Notes: generated from the letters alone by a model not told the origin. Counted from the stretch's first letter, positions 1 to 12,935 are shown. The stretch: 64,000 bases of DNA from Albugo candida (GCA_905220665.1 CAJNAR010000176.1:432457-496456), one strand, 5' to 3'. Made by a program: numbers and translations.

Positions 1-510
1 TACCAAGTCCTGGTTGCTACCAACCTGGGCACATTCTTGCACATACACCCTGCCCATGAAGGCCAGGCTCAGTTCCCTGACCCATTCCATGGTTGCCATC
101 GACCTTGGGCGATGGTTTAATTATATCAGCAGCATAAGCTGTTTTTGGGGCACCAAAGTAGGCAGCCGGAAAGACATGTGACGAACGTTTGTATGGTGGG
201 AATGCTCAAAATTCTGGAGCTTCATACCTACCCCTGATCCCAAATCCGAACTAAGAGCGCTTGAATGTGCACAGTCCTTGCGATTTTTGTTGACTTATCC
301 GGCATTCGAGAATTCAATCCTACACATCCACTCCGACAGCTCTCCAAGCATGGCGAGCATCTTTTCCAGTTCGGCCGCGGGCAACGCCGACGTTTCCTCC
401 CATTGCTTTCGATGTTCAGGACACGACCAACGACCATCACAGTGGTTCTATCTTGTTGATCTGCGCCATCAACACGTTCCTTTGCTCTCACAACCGGTTG
501 GAGGTATTTG
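1..510 (-). mobile_element. Retroelement Gag-like remnant
   Basis: Read on the minus strand, this GC-richer block gives an interrupted open frame. It has an ELEKMLAMLGELSEWM coiled-coil-like stretch near 330-380, a Gly/His-rich linker, and then a conserved-looking WVRELSLAFMGRVYVQECA segment near 30-90. That order (acidic coiled coil, linker, then a helical FMGRVYVQE-type segment) resembles Gag N-termini of oomycete LTR retrotransposons. There are in-frame stops and at least one frame change, and the piece runs off the window start, so it is a broken fragment. The assignment rests on recognition by eye only; it could be another repeat family. Confidence 0.35.
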
Positions 511-619
511 ATATGCACTTGTTTCAATAGAGGTAGAAGTAGAAGTAAAAGTAAAATATTTTTAGCATGAATCTTGTTTGTCAACGCTACAAGTTGCTTG
601 TGCAACGGCAATACAAAAT

Positions 620-3250
620 TGACTTGTCACATTATGTTCGTGTGGCCTAAGTGGTGATTGACTCTCCTCGTTCCATCTGTCATGTTATCACCAAGCAGCC
701 ATTCAGGTGAGGTCAGACTTTACCTGTAATGCGTCCAGCACTCGATACTCAAAACCTATTACGACCTATCCGAAATGTTCACTTCTGATACATTTTCCCT
801 TCAACTTATTCCATTAGAAAACCATAACTTAATTTGCTCGGAAAGTATTCATGTCATGAATGCTCCACGAATGTTATGAACGTTGTTCAGACATCAGACA
901 TATCACTCCCTTCTAATCGAAAACTTGGTTGATTTGGTCTTTGTCTGCTCCAGCATAGCCAGTTGCGTACTTATACTTCACCATTCAGTGAAATCTATGT
1001 CAATTTTCGATTAGCTCAGCTCCACAATTCCAATACGATTGCTTGATGATAAGCCTTTATTTGTGATTCTGTCGCTTTCTGATGAAAAGTGACAAAGTAA
1101 AATTTCTACGAAAACCGGACACGTAACATCACATCAGCGTCGCGATATATTTGATGCCGATCGAGTAACGTGCTTGGTTAGTTATGCGTTCAAACGTTTT
1201 CTCACCTCTACGAGAATCCATCCACGTATCCTCGTTCCTATTTTCCTAATATCCAGAAAAGATGAAAGCTATCGGTATACAGCGTCGTACATCTATCAGC
1301 TACGCATGTATCGAGCAGAACTATGAAACTCTAGCAAAAACGACCCTTTGTCACATATGTCACTTCTGGATAGACCCCTTTCGTTCAAGATTGAACAAAG
1401 TGGCGTAGAGAAGTGCAAATCGTTTTGCTCTGGCTAGAATTACGCACCTACTGCAACAACGTTGTAAAGCAGCTTTGAGTGCGATTCATGGTTGCAACGA
1501 CATTTTATTCTTGAAGACGAGTCGATTTATGAGGTACTTCATCGGAGCACTACAAAACACAACCGATGCAGAAGAATCCTATCAAAAGCCTTGTACAATC
1601 TTCCGTACCAATCATGAGGGAAAAAAAACTGATCGATGGGAACGAAAAGGATCAACCGTCATGTTTGAAAAATTGGAAGTTTTGCGATTCTCGCACGAAT
1701 AGAGCGATCCATTTAAGATACAGTAGTTCTTGCATTGTCCAACTTTGATGTAGTAACTTTACGATTGATCAACAACCAACTATCCCGGTAGTGCAGATAC
1801 TGTGTTCATTGGTTACTAATGTTAATTACTACATAAAGAAACAGCGCCGTTGTTTTCATATCTACGACATCTATGTCGAAGCTGTCCTGATTCGAATTTT
1901 CTAACAAGCTAAAAAAAATAATCGATTGCTATAGGAATAGCCATCAGGATGTCTACTTCGTGAGCTTTGCCCGTCAGTCCGATACGCGAACACCGATGCG
2001 GTTCCCACCTTAGCCGCACAATGACGATTTAAACGGGTATAAATCAATGACAAATTTAATGGATGCTGACCTCGATAGGCAAGCTTAATGATGTGGTCGA
2101 CTAATCCTGCTTGATCCTTAATTTTAATTTCTTTCCAGTCAAGATGGGTTGATCCGACATACTCTTCTTCAAATTTGTCTATTGCCTCGTTTTTTTATAC
2201 ATGATCACGTATAATGAGCAAACTAAATATATTCTTGTCCACCAGAAAAATCTCACCAATTATCATTCATTCGAAAATTAGATCTACTCTTACCACCAAG
2301 TCGGCTTTAGGTGAGCGCAACTGTCTCGAATACAATGGTTATGACCAGTAGGATGTTTTGCGAGGGAAGAGGCATCTGCCAGTACAACTGTCTTACCGGG
2401 ATCACCGGTCACCGCTTTCATGAGTGTGCTGACTAATGCTGCGCGTACAATGCTGCCTCAACGCAGAGTAAACGATTGGAACGCTCGTTTCGTAAAAGCA
2501 GCTGGTTGTGCGTGGGGAGAGATAAAAAAGAAGAAGACGAAGACATGCCTTTTGGAAAAGGTTTCCACTTTAAAGAGAACGACACCTTACTAAGCTCGGA
2601 CCGCCAAAATAGCCATGTATAAGAGGTGGCCCTACATCTTGAAATGTAAGGTTTAGGTTAGCGCTTGTTGGTTCATCAGATAAAAACTGCAAATTGCCGC
2701 AAAAGTTCCCATATGATAGGTTGTAAAACAAGTCGAAGTGTCGGCGCTGACTGTGGCTACGACGCTGTAGGTCTTGTTTCTAGGGCTTAAGCTTATCGAT
2801 CTTAGAAAATCGCATAACGACTGAGGAATCTGAAATAATTTACGCATCGGCATCGAAACTCCCGTCGAATGGATACTATCGCACATATTGGGAGCATTGT
2901 GTCGATGTTAAAATTCTCCATTGGCATTTGAAATGTTGTCGTAACTCCGAACAGTAAAAAGTTGGATCATCGACAAACTAGTGGGCCGTAGTGCCAAAAC
3001 GAGAAACTGGACCGAAAGCATTCGCCGCGCTTTGTAGTAGGCGCTGTTGTTTCAGAGAAAATTGTTGAAAGAGTGAAAGTTTGGAAGAATACTGTTTGAC
3101 TCGATGAACAAACGAAGAAGTTGATAATTTCAGCTAGTGATACAGAGCATCAAGTGTGGGGCTCACAACTGAATGATATGAGGAGATAATTGATAGCGTT
3201 AAAGTATGGAGCATACGTGAACTTTTATTGTGGAAAAGTACTATTTCCAT
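620..3250. other. Gene-less stretch
   Basis: AT-rich sequence with stops in all frames. The longest frames are under 80 codons and none has a signal peptide, core promoter or recognisable domain. A short run of GTAGAA-like hexamers lies just before it (525-560). Confidence 0.5.
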
Positions 3251-3256
3251 GTTCTG

Positions 3257-3459
3257 GTGTCCGTACTCAGCTCAGTCGGACAGGCACTTGAGCGCACGGA
3301 CCCCCTGCAGGAGGTCGTTATTTTTGATCCCCGGCATATCTACCTCCCTAGGTTTGAAGTCAGACTTGAGTGATATTTACACGGTCAGGGGCTCATGATA
3401 GGATAAGGAAGGTAGTTTAAGAACCAGATAAACAGTGTAATGAAATCCTTGACAAAGTA
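3257..3459 (+). repeat. tRNA-derived SINE, copy A (internally deleted)
   Basis: The head reads like a tRNA: an A-box-like CTCAGCTCAGTCGG near 3266 and a degenerate B box near 3330. It is followed by a body shared with 13244-13493 and 20579-20824 (ATCTACCTCCCTAGG, then GATAGGATAAGGAAGGTAG, ending TTGACAAAGTA). Compared with the other two copies, about 45 bp between the B box and the body is missing here. No clear target-site duplication was found. Pol III transcription in trans by a LINE would be the expected mode of spread. Confidence 0.75.
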
Positions 3460-5890
3460 TGATCGTGTGCTACTGTTTGGTATGGACTGCATAGACACAA
3501 TGAATCGTTTCTGCCGTCTGGAAGGAGACGCAATAGAGAAGACTAGAGAATGAAAAAGTACTCATATTGAGAATACTTGAGTCTGCGAGGTTCTATACGA
3601 TATTAATACGCAATAAAATTCGTATCATTTAATGCGACACAATCTGAAATTCCTTTCGTGGTAGAGCGCGGAATAAGATTCGTTTTTGTGCCTTGTGCTT
3701 GGATGAGAATTTCCGTAATGACTGCTGTATTTCTGCACATCGAATCGTACAGCTTTACAGTTTGCGGGCTAAAATAACCGCAGGCGGTATATGTTATGAT
3801 GTGGGATTCGTTGGATATCGCAAGTAAGTCACCAAAGTGTTGGCAGTGCTGCCACAATCGGTGTGTGATAAGATTATTGTCAGGAACGGTATCACTCATC
3901 TTATTGGTTGCAAAAGCTATATTAGATACTTTATTCTCCAATGCCGCGAAATGAGTAAGTGCAATAAGCTGGGCGCACTTCGAACAGGTAGGCATTTGTC
4001 GATAATCAATAATCGTTGATGTAGCAAAATATTAAGAGAAATGTTGTTGCATACTGCATATTTTCTGTTCATTCCTGTTTCTCACACATACGTTTTCCTT
4101 TTTTTCCTTCTACAACTTCAGTCCTGCGTCTTCAATCTTCCGGCGAGTTTGGTTCCCTCTTCTACAAAATATTGTAGTAATTCAGCCAATAAAAGCTAGT
4201 GTCTCCCCCTAAATGTCGTCCTGCAAATAGCGTTACACCTTAGGAACGTACCGTCTTATAAACAGGCTTCGTTGTGTAGAACTATATTATAATTTATTAA
4301 GAAACTTTCTATCAGCCAAAGACATTCGCTTACGCTGATTCAGATGCACTACACTAGTACATGACCTTCAGCATTAATCGTAGCCTTTACTACAAATGGC
4401 CGTAAACTTTTAGAAGAAAAAGAACACGTGAAGAGAGAGAACAGCCTCTTAGTGTGACATCAAGAAATGACTCACAACGCCTATACCCGTCCGATTGTGT
4501 CCGGCACAAGCTTGTAACACATTACTGCATTACATCAGGTCAGTAAACCAGAATCTCTCTCATAGAGCTCTCACTTACCAATGGGAGTGATGATACGGCC
4601 GAGGGTGTGCGGCATGGAGCTCAAAATGAGATCTTACTATTGGCTTCAACGAAATGGAGACATTGTTTTTCGCAAACTTAGAAGGCGAACTAAATTTTCA
4701 TGAAAATAAACCAGTGCGCCCAACGACGTTTGATATAACCGGGCTGGATCCGGGAAGTGAAGTTGAGACCTGTCATTGTATTCAACAATTGACAATTCTT
4801 ATCCCATGTGAAACGAGTGAGCTACTTAGAGTGTGGTACCCCGCAGTGTTGATGACATTCATTTTAATTGTTCTTCAGATTTGGAGCGCCAAGTATTTTT
4901 TATGAACCCGACGAGGGAATTTCTGAACATTCTTCATACTGGGGCGTCGCCAAGTGCAGAAACACATTGTCCATGGCCACAACACACCCAGAAGCATGTG
5001 GGCGTAAGCGGTCAGGAACGAGATTTACCTTTAAAACGCCTGCTTGATTGTATGTAACCTCTTTGGGGACTCAGGTAAAGCTCATGAGTGTGGAAAAACA
5101 AATAAAGTCAATAGTATCGCTATTCAACTATGCATTCCCATCCAAAATGCTAATTCGAATGAGGCTCTCAAGGCAAGTGTGTGTGGTGTGAATCTGGGTA
5201 GGCCGCGTGCGCGTCAACTGAAATGTCACTGAATGTATGTTGACTAAGGGTGATTACAAGTATTGCACGTTTGTTAACTTGTGAATCATCAGAATGTTTT
5301 TGTTCACAATGAAATGAACAAAGAAGATTGAAGTATTCGATGAAGAGCGCAATTTAGGTATCAACTTGGCGAGGAACAAACTTCACAAAGCATTCTTGTG
5401 GATAATTCATATTGTTTGTTTAGAGGGATGAAAAACTTGAAATCAATCGATCCATAGCATTATTATGGAACTGAGTGTGTGTAACCAGGATCAGATGGTT
5501 GCGTGGTTTTTCGTAGAAATACGATGTGAATGGTGCAAATTGTTCTTATGCAATCATGCTGAAAACCAGTTTGAAGTTAGGCGTGAGATATCTCAATTTC
5601 GCAGAAATTGTCTGGAAGGATACTCTCTTTACGTGTCGTACTCATAAATACGAGAGTCGTCCATGTCTACGATTAAAATATAAATGATGCCCGTTCCGTG
5701 TCTGGGTGTGCGCATAAATATATGGTCGTATGCAAAGGTAAGGCTAGCATACGTGAGGATTTACTTCATTTGTATAGTCATGGGGAGATACTTCTACGAG
5801 CAACTTGTATCTTATTTGTAAATGTCAATGCTAAAGTTGAAGAAAAGCTCACATTAGCACTTGATCGTAAAATGCAAAGTTTATTCATTA
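3460..5890. other. Gene-less stretch
   Basis: No supported gene. Several open frames of 60-130 codons occur, for example around 3603-3995 minus, but they lack signal peptide, domain or promoter features and look like chance frames. Confidence 0.45.
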
Positions 5891-5899
5891 AGGCACTTA

Positions 5900-6380
5900 C
5901 CTTGTCCAATCGGCGACTGCCACGTCAACGTTAACCGGTACCTACTGGCATGTCTGCTGGCCGAGGCGCGGCATCGACAATTCCCACTCGACTTGGCAGG
6001 GCTTGTTTTCCTTGATTCCCAACTTGCTGCGAAGATGGTCGAACTGCACAGCGGGAGTCGACTTCGTCATGAGGTTGCGAGCATCTCTTGCGTCGGATAG
6101 TATTCCAGCAGCACTTGACCATCATCGACCTTCTCGCGCACAAAGTAGTAGCGGACGTCGATTTACTTGGTGCGTTTGTGGAACTTGGGGTTATTGGCCA
6201 ACGTGGTCGCCCCCTGGCTGTCTTCAGACACCTTCAAGGGTTCATCGCCTGCATCTTCAGCGAGTTCTCGCATGAACCCCTTGCGCCACACTACCTCTCG
6301 TATTGCTTTCCGATAGCGCCAAGTATTCTGCTTTGGTTGATGATAGAGCCACTAGGCGCTGTTTCTTTCTTCTACAGCTG
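5900..6380 (-). mobile_element. Ty1/copia RNase H fragment (decayed)
   Basis: Minus-strand reading from about 6375 downwards gives the copia RNase H C-terminal signature: EDSQGATTLANNP near 6200-6240, then FHKRTK, an in-frame TAA, and YYFVREKVDDGQVLLEY near 6120-6165. These correspond to the conserved ExxQGAi.La.NP and hIdiryHFvReKV..G.v.leY blocks of Ty1/copia pol. Downstream the frame shifts. The 3' limit near 5900 is approximate. It probably belongs to the same minus-strand element as the integrase at 9640-10240 and Gag at 10480-11760, with a Ty3 element sitting between. Confidence 0.75.
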
Positions 6381-6489
6381 GTGCAACTACTGTTGAGAAC
6401 AAACACGTAGCCTCTTGTGCTCCTTCGTGTTTCGATGCCGCCAGCGCAGGCCTAACTATAACCTTTCCCATGTAACGACCCTGTCATCT

Positions 6490-8060
6490 TCAATCACTGC
6501 CTTTATCCGTGTGGCTTATGACAAGGATGAGCAGTTTTATTATGTTGCTACGTGCGCTTGTTGGGTAGAGTCCCCGTATCGTTGTCCTTCATGATGCGGA
6601 GTTTATGAATCGAATCCTCTATGAGGTACAGGATACTGCGTTGGGTGGTCATCTCGGTCGTGAGAAGACCTATAGCTCAGTGAGCCAGCACTATTGGTGG
6701 CCCGAAATCTATAAATTGGTAAGCACATACGTCTGTACGTGTAAAACGGAAAAACGGGTCAAACCCTCCGTGCATGCGGCTGCACCGCTAGCTAGGTTAG
6801 CCGTATCCAAGGAGTGCTGGGAGTTCATTAGTATGGATTTTGTGTGTGCCCTATCACAAGATTCGGTGGAAATGGAGGGGGGGCTTTTGCTGATGACTGT
6901 GCCGGACTCCACGATGGTGAAGTTACAGCTACGGTGTTTATCTATCGAGTGTTCCGCCAACACGGTTTGCCTATGGCAATTTCACGGATAGAGATCTTTG
7001 CTTCGGTGGGAGCTTTTGGAAGTCCATTTACAAGGTGCATGGCACCCGATTGGACATGTCCAATGTTCATCATCCGTAGACCGATGGTCAAACTGAGCGA
7101 CTTTATCAAGGTACCGGTCACATCTTACGCAGCGTTTGCGTTGATACACGTAAGCGTTGGAGCTCTATGCTCCCTGTTGTTGCTTTTTGGTTAAACAACT
7201 CTATTCATGCCTCTACCGACCATACTCCGTCCTACATGAATGGGCTCACTCATCCTCGCGTTACATTAAAGCTATTGCTGCGTGGTTCAGGGCTTGTTGG
7301 GGAAGAGATTGCCGGTTATTTGCTGATGTCAGCTCTACTACACTTGAGGAACAGGTTAAATGTCTCACGACATGATTCAATGGCTGAAAGCCAAGAAATA
7401 CAGTAGGAACAAGCTGATGCTAAAAACAGAAATTTTATTGAAAGTTATGAGGTCGGAGAACAGGTATTCCTCAGTAATAAAAACTTACATACAAATGTAG
7501 TGTCCGCTGTCTCCAAGGTAAAGTTTCGATCGCGCTTCATTAGACCATTCGCGGTCATGACTAAGAAGGGCCTTGCTTACACGCTTAACGTTCCGCGCAA
7601 ATTGCACACACACAGTGTTTCACGTCGACCAACTCAAGCCGTATCGGGATACGCCCGACGCTGACTTTGAGGTAATTGCGCCGCGTTTCTTGGACTTGCC
7701 AAAAGCTGGTGCATCCGAACAAGGATGTCAAGCTGAGCTGCAGCCAGATTTGGACATGCTCAAACGCCTGAAGAAGGGTTTTTACCGCGTCAAGCGTACG
7801 CTGAGCCTGCTCAAAGTCTCGACGAGGAACGTCACTTCATGAACCAATTTTTTTTTTGTAGTCCTCCACCGATACACCGACCGTCACCGTCGCTGCCTAT
7901 CAAGCAAGGGAACTTACAGTTCCGAGTTAAGAAGATCCTCGCTCGACGTCGTCCTCATGTTTAAAAACAATATCTTGTGAAGTGGCGAAGGTATCGTAGT
8001 AATGAACATCGTAGCCACGATCATCTTGAGACCAAAGGCGCTTCCCATAAGTAGTGGTAT
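6490..8060 (+). mobile_element. Ty3/gypsy chromovirus-type pol remnant (integrase to chromodomain)
   Basis: Several plus-strand frames joined by frameshifts follow the order expected for the 3' half of Ty3/gypsy pol. A zinc-binding HHCC region (LGGHLGREKTYSSVSQHYWW near 6640-6700) is followed by the integrase core, with first acidic residue in SMDFV near 6835, second in TDRD near 6985 and glutamate in DGQTER near 7085. Next come the C-terminal GPF-type region (7440-7640) and a chromodomain-like YLVKWRRYR near 7967-7995. The catalytic acidic residues are all recoverable but lie in different frames, and internal stops are frequent, so the element is dead. The RT and protease parts are absent. 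Chromodomains in such elements bias insertion toward heterochromatin. Confidence 0.8.
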
Positions 8061-9170
8061 GGGCAATCAGATTGCAGGACAAAGCTTGGCCTGAACTCGA
8101 GACTACAGGTATAGGCGTAACGCGGGCGAGAATGGTACGCAACTGGCCTTTGGCCACAAGCTTGGCATACTCATACCGAAGCTTTCGTTCGAGACGAAAG
8201 TCGGACACGTTGACGCTTGCTCTTAGCGCCATCATTCTGTGGATTGTGAAGAATTTCATTACACTGTTATTCTGCTTCTTTAACTACCTTCTTGATCCTA
8301 TCATGAGTCCCGGACCGTGTGAAGATCACTTAGACTTAGGGAGGCAGGTATGTATCAATCTTATTGCTTAGTTGGGCTCAAACCGCTGCCTACAATGCTG
8401 TTGAGCAGACTGAAGACCTCCCGCAGCGAACGGCGTGCTCAACTGTATGAGCAGGGGCGGTCCCGAACCATCATGCTGTGGAATCGTCGGACTCGATGAA
8501 CCCAGCGAACGAAGCTGTTGTCTTCCTCCTCCCTTGATTTTCCTAGAAAAAGAGTATCGGCACGCTCTGAATCGACTGAACTGTTGCACTAGGTACTTGC
8601 CCTTCAAGGTGTGTCCTCTATTCGCTTTCGGAATCAAGTAAGGCTCCGGGTACTTTTCGCGAAGTACCATCCCGGATGCCAAGTTCGTGGACGAAGGAGC
8701 TTCCGGTCCGACGTCCACCTCTACAACGTATAGTCCACCGTTCGACGGATACACTCTTCCACCTCGGGTGGTGTAAAAACATAGTCCCAATGACTATTCA
8801 GCACCGAGGAGGTCTGTTACCGGCGCATAGCGGTCTCATCTTGCCAAGGAATCAGCTGTTGTTGCTCATCGAGCGGGTTGATGATGTCGCCGATGATGCG
8901 TTGACAGCGCAACGTTCGACGAATGGATTTGGTGGAAGACGAAGCTCTGTCTCTAAAATGGTTTTGCCGGGAACTTCCCATTCTTCTTTATTGAGACTGG
9001 TATCGCTACCACAGTCCACCTCCTCATCGAGCTCTAGGTTACAGGAACGGACCTGAGGGTCGTTTCGTGGCGATGCCATGGTCATTGATGCATTGTACAG
9101 CAGTGAGGTTAAGCGTACGCATCACGACCTCTTCGAGGAAAATAGTTTGATTGACGTTTTGCGGTAATGT
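8060..9170. mobile_element. Probable internal or nested retroelement sequence, unassigned
   Basis: GC-richer block between the Ty3 chromodomain and the putative LTR. It holds long minus-strand frames (8054-8259, 8368-8790 and 8852-9085) with coding-like composition, such as a Pro/Gly/Gln-rich stretch and an acidic Ser-rich stretch, but I recognise no domain. Its position inside the 5.9-11.8 kb element cluster suggests it is transposon-derived; the coding strand is uncertain. Confidence 0.35.
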
Positions 9171-9595
9171 TAGTCTGGTGGGGGAGAGTGTAGGGGTATA
9201 CACATCGTGTGAGAACCTTTATGACAGTGTGGTACACATTTGAGCGCTTTCCAAGGGATATAGAAATCGGAATACTTTTTCATTTGTCGGGGCTGACGAT
9301 TGTCAGCCACCGAGAAAGAGGACTTAAAAAGGTACTAATTTGGGACATTACTGCTTAGATTAGGTACGGTTTGAGCAAGGTAATGTGTTTATATTAACTA
9401 AATAAAGGAGATTCCCGCTTTTGACCTATTAGAGAAAGTGCCTTGTTGAGGTGTCCAAGATCTTGTAAGAGTCAATCAAGCCTTGGGTTGGTGTAGACTC
9501 TTGAGCTCTTTGTGTTGTCGATTCTCTAAATTGGTTGGTCCCTTGAATAAGGACCTTAGGCTCTTGCGCTTGTTGATTCGTGATTGTGTTCCTTT
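9170..9595 (+). repeat. Putative LTR of the Ty3/gypsy element
   Basis: A purine-rich GGTGGGGGAGAGTG lies at its start, as expected for a polypurine tract just before a 3' LTR, and an AATAAA-type signal occurs near 9402. No open frames exist. It ends just before the copia integrase resumes at about 9640. The partner LTR was not found and no terminal TG/CA pair is certain, so this is a positional inference. Confidence 0.35.
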
Positions 9596-9639
9596 AGAGA
9601 ACTGAATTGCTCGTCTCCAGATAGCCTTCCTCTCGCAAA

Positions 9640-10240
9640 GAGCTATAGTAGCTCCACTGTAGAGGGGGTGACAAAGAGATTGAAATTAGCGTATTCAGCA
9701 CTAGAGGTCTTACGCAAGACGTGAGTTCGGCAATCAAATCGCGCCTGGAAATAAACAAAGGCAGCTGGAAATGGTTTTGCCGCTTTGTTTTTGGCGTCAA
9801 GAAAATTTGAAATTCGAGAATAAAGTCCACTAGTTCGGTCAATAGGAGGAGCGTTTGCCCCAGTATTTTTATGGGATTCTCGGTTTTTGCTCTGCTTGCC
9901 TTGTGTGCATTTCGAGAAATAGTTACGTGTTCGTTCGGTCATTATGATTACCAAAGCTGTAGTACGAGCCAATCCCTTCACCACATTGTGTTAAGGTGGC
10001 CGAAAAGACGACGAAAACTATACAACGTATCCGTTGTGGTTCGAGGGGAGTAAATTAGTTAACCTCGGTGCTGTCCGCAACTTCCGCAAAAAGTACGTTT
10101 TGAGATGCTGCGATGCACCAAGCACTTTGAGCTTAACCATTAGCACACTTTTGTATGAGTCCACGTCCAAGACCACACTTTTTCCATCGCACGGTTCGGG
10201 AACACGCTATGCGCCGAACACGTACCCTTAGCATCTAATT
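9640..10240 (-). mobile_element. Ty1/copia pre-integrase and integrase N-terminal fragment
   Basis: On the minus strand an RLFGHLNTM segment (near 9990-10015) matches the GAG-pre-integrase WHrRlGHLn motif. It is followed by KCTQGKQSKNRESHKNTGA (near 9860-9920) and a PPIDR segment, as in the zinc-binding and early core part of copia integrase, then EYANFNLF near 9680-9705. The frame shifts at least twice. It lies between Gag (10480-11760) and the interrupting Ty3 material, in the correct order for one minus-strand copia element. Confidence 0.75.
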
Positions 10241-10479
10241 TTCCACACTATAACAACTTGTGAACAAGTCCGACCGCAGAATATACTTCGGTTACTTTCA
10301 CAGTCTGAAGCTCGCCATTCCATAGAAACCTGCATTTTTACGTTTCCCACTTTCTTGCTCGTCAGCTCGTCTGCGTTTGGCTGCATACACACACACCATT
10401 GGCCTCTTAAACATATTCTAATCAGGACTCATCGCTGCATACGTGACGACTTGATCCGCTGTCGATTTTCTAGCATTTG

Positions 10480-11760
10480 ATTTCACCAATTACACGTGCT
10501 GGGATCTCCAGCGTAAAGTTAGCGTCACGTTTTGAGACTTGGAAGCTTCTATAAGAACACATCTCTCTTACAGGATAAGTCGTACTAAATTCGTGATAGC
10601 CTGGAGTCTCTTCAAATTCTGCCTCTCGGGGAACTTTCGCCACATCTCTGGTAGTTGTTTCTTCATTATGGTCTCGCAAACTTGACAAAACGCGCGAATT
10701 CTCGCAGCTTCCTTGCAATAATCTCCTGTGTGAGCATCAATATTCGCCATCAGTACGACTCTCATGTCTTCTGACGCATGTTGAGCGATGTTGCGGATCA
10801 GTTATTCCACGGCCTCTTCTGGCAATTCCGCCACTGCCACAACGTAGAGACAATTTTCAGTCCATTTTATTGGGATTCAACGCCGCATGAATAATCGCAT
10901 CGACTGAGCCGGAGTGATACGGTTTCAAAAGCCTCAAGCACCCTTTTAATCGCATAATGGAAAGTCGGCATTTCGTTCCACCGGGTTTCCAGTTGCTCAA
11001 GGAAGTGCCTTTGAGCCATACTTTGAAAGTCACTTCAACGTCTTTCGACCATTGAAATCCACCTACTGACTGGGCCATACTTTCCTGTCTTTCGAAACAA
11101 ATGCCCCTACTCTTAAAAGTCAGAGCCAAGTCCATCGTACCATTCCGCTCCATCAAACATAGAAATTGAAAGCGTTTTGCCTTGCGCCGGTGTACTGCAT
11201 AGCCCGCTCCATTTGTTGAAGCAGTCTTCGATCATCAATACCTTTTTCATCATATATTTATGGATCGTTCATTGCTGTGCCGTATAGACGCCGCAAATGT
11301 GACTGCGGTAAATCATGACCAGGTTGCCGTTGTCTATTATAACTCGGTGGATCGGCTAGCCGTTATATCTTGACCGAAAAATGCTACCTACCTAACGGAG
11401 CGATATGGATTCCTGGTCCAAGCCTTTGACCCAAAGCAGAGTAAACTTCCGCAGGTGGCATCTGAGCATCTCTCACAATCTTTTCCACCCGGTCCACTCC
11501 AGAAAGATGTTTTTTCATTTTGTTTTTGAACTCTTCTGAGCGCTCCAATCGTCCCATCAACTCCCGCATGAGTTGTATCTTTTCATTTTCGTCAGCTTGT
11601 CCTTCTTTGACTCCCTCCAAAAAATCATCTCCGTTGCCCGCAGCATCGTATGCGATTTTTTCTTCATGTTCTACTACCAGACCAATTCGTTCGCACCTCC
11701 GCGCAGCACTTGGTGACGAAACTTGACCTCTAATGGCAGTGTCGCCATTGTTCGAGGTTA
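10480..11760 (-). mobile_element. Ty1/copia Gag remnant
   Basis: Minus-strand frames from about 11760 to 10480 read, in order: an acidic coiled-coil-like region (MRELMGRLERSEEFKNKMKK, 11500-11570); a helical core with SVGGFQWSKDVEVTFKVWLKG near 10990-11070; and VVLMANIDAHTGDY near 10710-10755. This order and spacing resemble Gag of oomycete copia elements. Stops and frameshifts separate the pieces, for example near 11380 and 10860. A zinc knuckle is not clearly visible. It would be the 5' end of the element whose integrase and RNase H lie at lower coordinates. Confidence 0.6.
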
Positions 11761-12360
11761 TCAGTCCACAACCTGGAGGTCTTGAGAAAAGTTAAGAGCG
11801 GAAGTCGTATATCAAGAAGTTAATATATATGTCAACCTTTCCAAACACCAAAATATATGAAAGAATATGGTTGCCGATAACTAGAAAAGACGGCACGCAT
11901 CATACTAAACAATGAAATCTGCTCCAGTGCTCGTGTTCACAAACAACAACGTCATCCGATTTCTGCAAGGTCAGACTGTTTGCTTTTCGTGAGGAACGAA
12001 TGAGGTGGATAAATGGTTGATCTAGGAGATCACTAGAGGCCATATTAAATCATAACATTTCGTTAATTATGCATTAGCGACGGGTATAGAGGGTGAGATC
12101 TACATGTTTAATTCTTTATGTAAAGCGTGGAGGATTCTACGTGATCTTTTGCAAAATCAAATCAGTTATTTGGACTATACTTGATCTCTGCCATACGGTC
12201 AAAAGAATATAAATGGAAATATTCCTGCTCTCTGTAGCTTTAATACAGTATTATCACATTACACTGGTTGACAATTCCAGAAGGGATAATGTGTCAAAGG
12301 TTACGTTGCCAGCCTTTAGTTTGCAATTTACAAATCGTCCGTACTAGCGGCCTCTAGCTT
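11761..12360. other. Gene-less stretch
   Basis: AT-rich, no open frame of note and no repeat recognised. It may include the 5' LTR or flank of the minus-strand copia element, but no LTR ends were identified. Confidence 0.4.
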
Positions 12361-12364
12361 CCGC

Positions 12365-12903
12365 TCACGCCTGACCCTTTTTTCCAGTAAATATTGGTTC
12401 TTGGCTATTGCAGAGACGCTGAGTAAACGCTTCCCATATGGCGAGGTATTTGGCTATAATTGACAAGGCGTATAGATCTGCTGTATTGCGGAGAAGTAGA
12501 CTGGAAGCTATGTCGAGCCGAAGGTCATTGTCGAGAATGGTTGAGAGACAGCTAAGTGTACAGCCTCGACGAGTCGGCATATTACCAGCAGAATCATATT
12601 ATCGGATCATGTTTAGTTGACCTGGAATAGGTTGTGCGCACCGAAAAATATGACCAGAGAGTTTCCATTGAGACCCCGTCAGGTGGAGTCGAAGCAGTTG
12701 TGTGTTACAGAGCTTGTACAGATCTGCGTTGCTGATGTGCTGGGAGTAGGGGATGCAGAGGACGCGGCTAAGGTGGTGACGGTGGTACGCTTCAAAACTG
12801 ATCATTTCAAGGTCTATGAGACCCTATGTTCCACAGTTGTAGAGAAGAACAGGTAACACATAGATATTCTATGAGCGAACGCGCAGTGTTTCTGGAAGTA
12901 TAA
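12365..12903 (-). mobile_element. LINE ORF2 C-terminal fragment
   Basis: From about 12895 downwards the minus strand reads the post-RT region of a non-LTR retrotransposon. NIYVLPVLLYNCGT is followed by HHLSRVLCIPYSQHISNADL and LTGSQWKLSGHIFRC, the usual thumb-region LRR.LGI.yp..IsN..Ly and R.w.l.GHilR motifs. It then continues in the same frame across one stop to the natural end at 12365. The RT palm of the same element lies at 13494-13905 and the gap between is filled by SINEs. Confidence 0.75.
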
Positions 12904-12910
12904 GAGAATG

Positions 12911-12935
12911 GGGTCCGTACCCAGCTCAGTTAAGG
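12911..12935 (+). repeat. SINE copy B, split 5' head
   Basis: The bases GGGTCCGTACCCAGCTCAGT repeat the A-box head of the SINE that resumes at 13244. Directly before it, GAGAATG (12904-12910) recurs at 13494-13500 beyond the 3' end of copy B. That is consistent with the target duplication of a single SINE inserted in the LINE. Confidence 0.5.
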
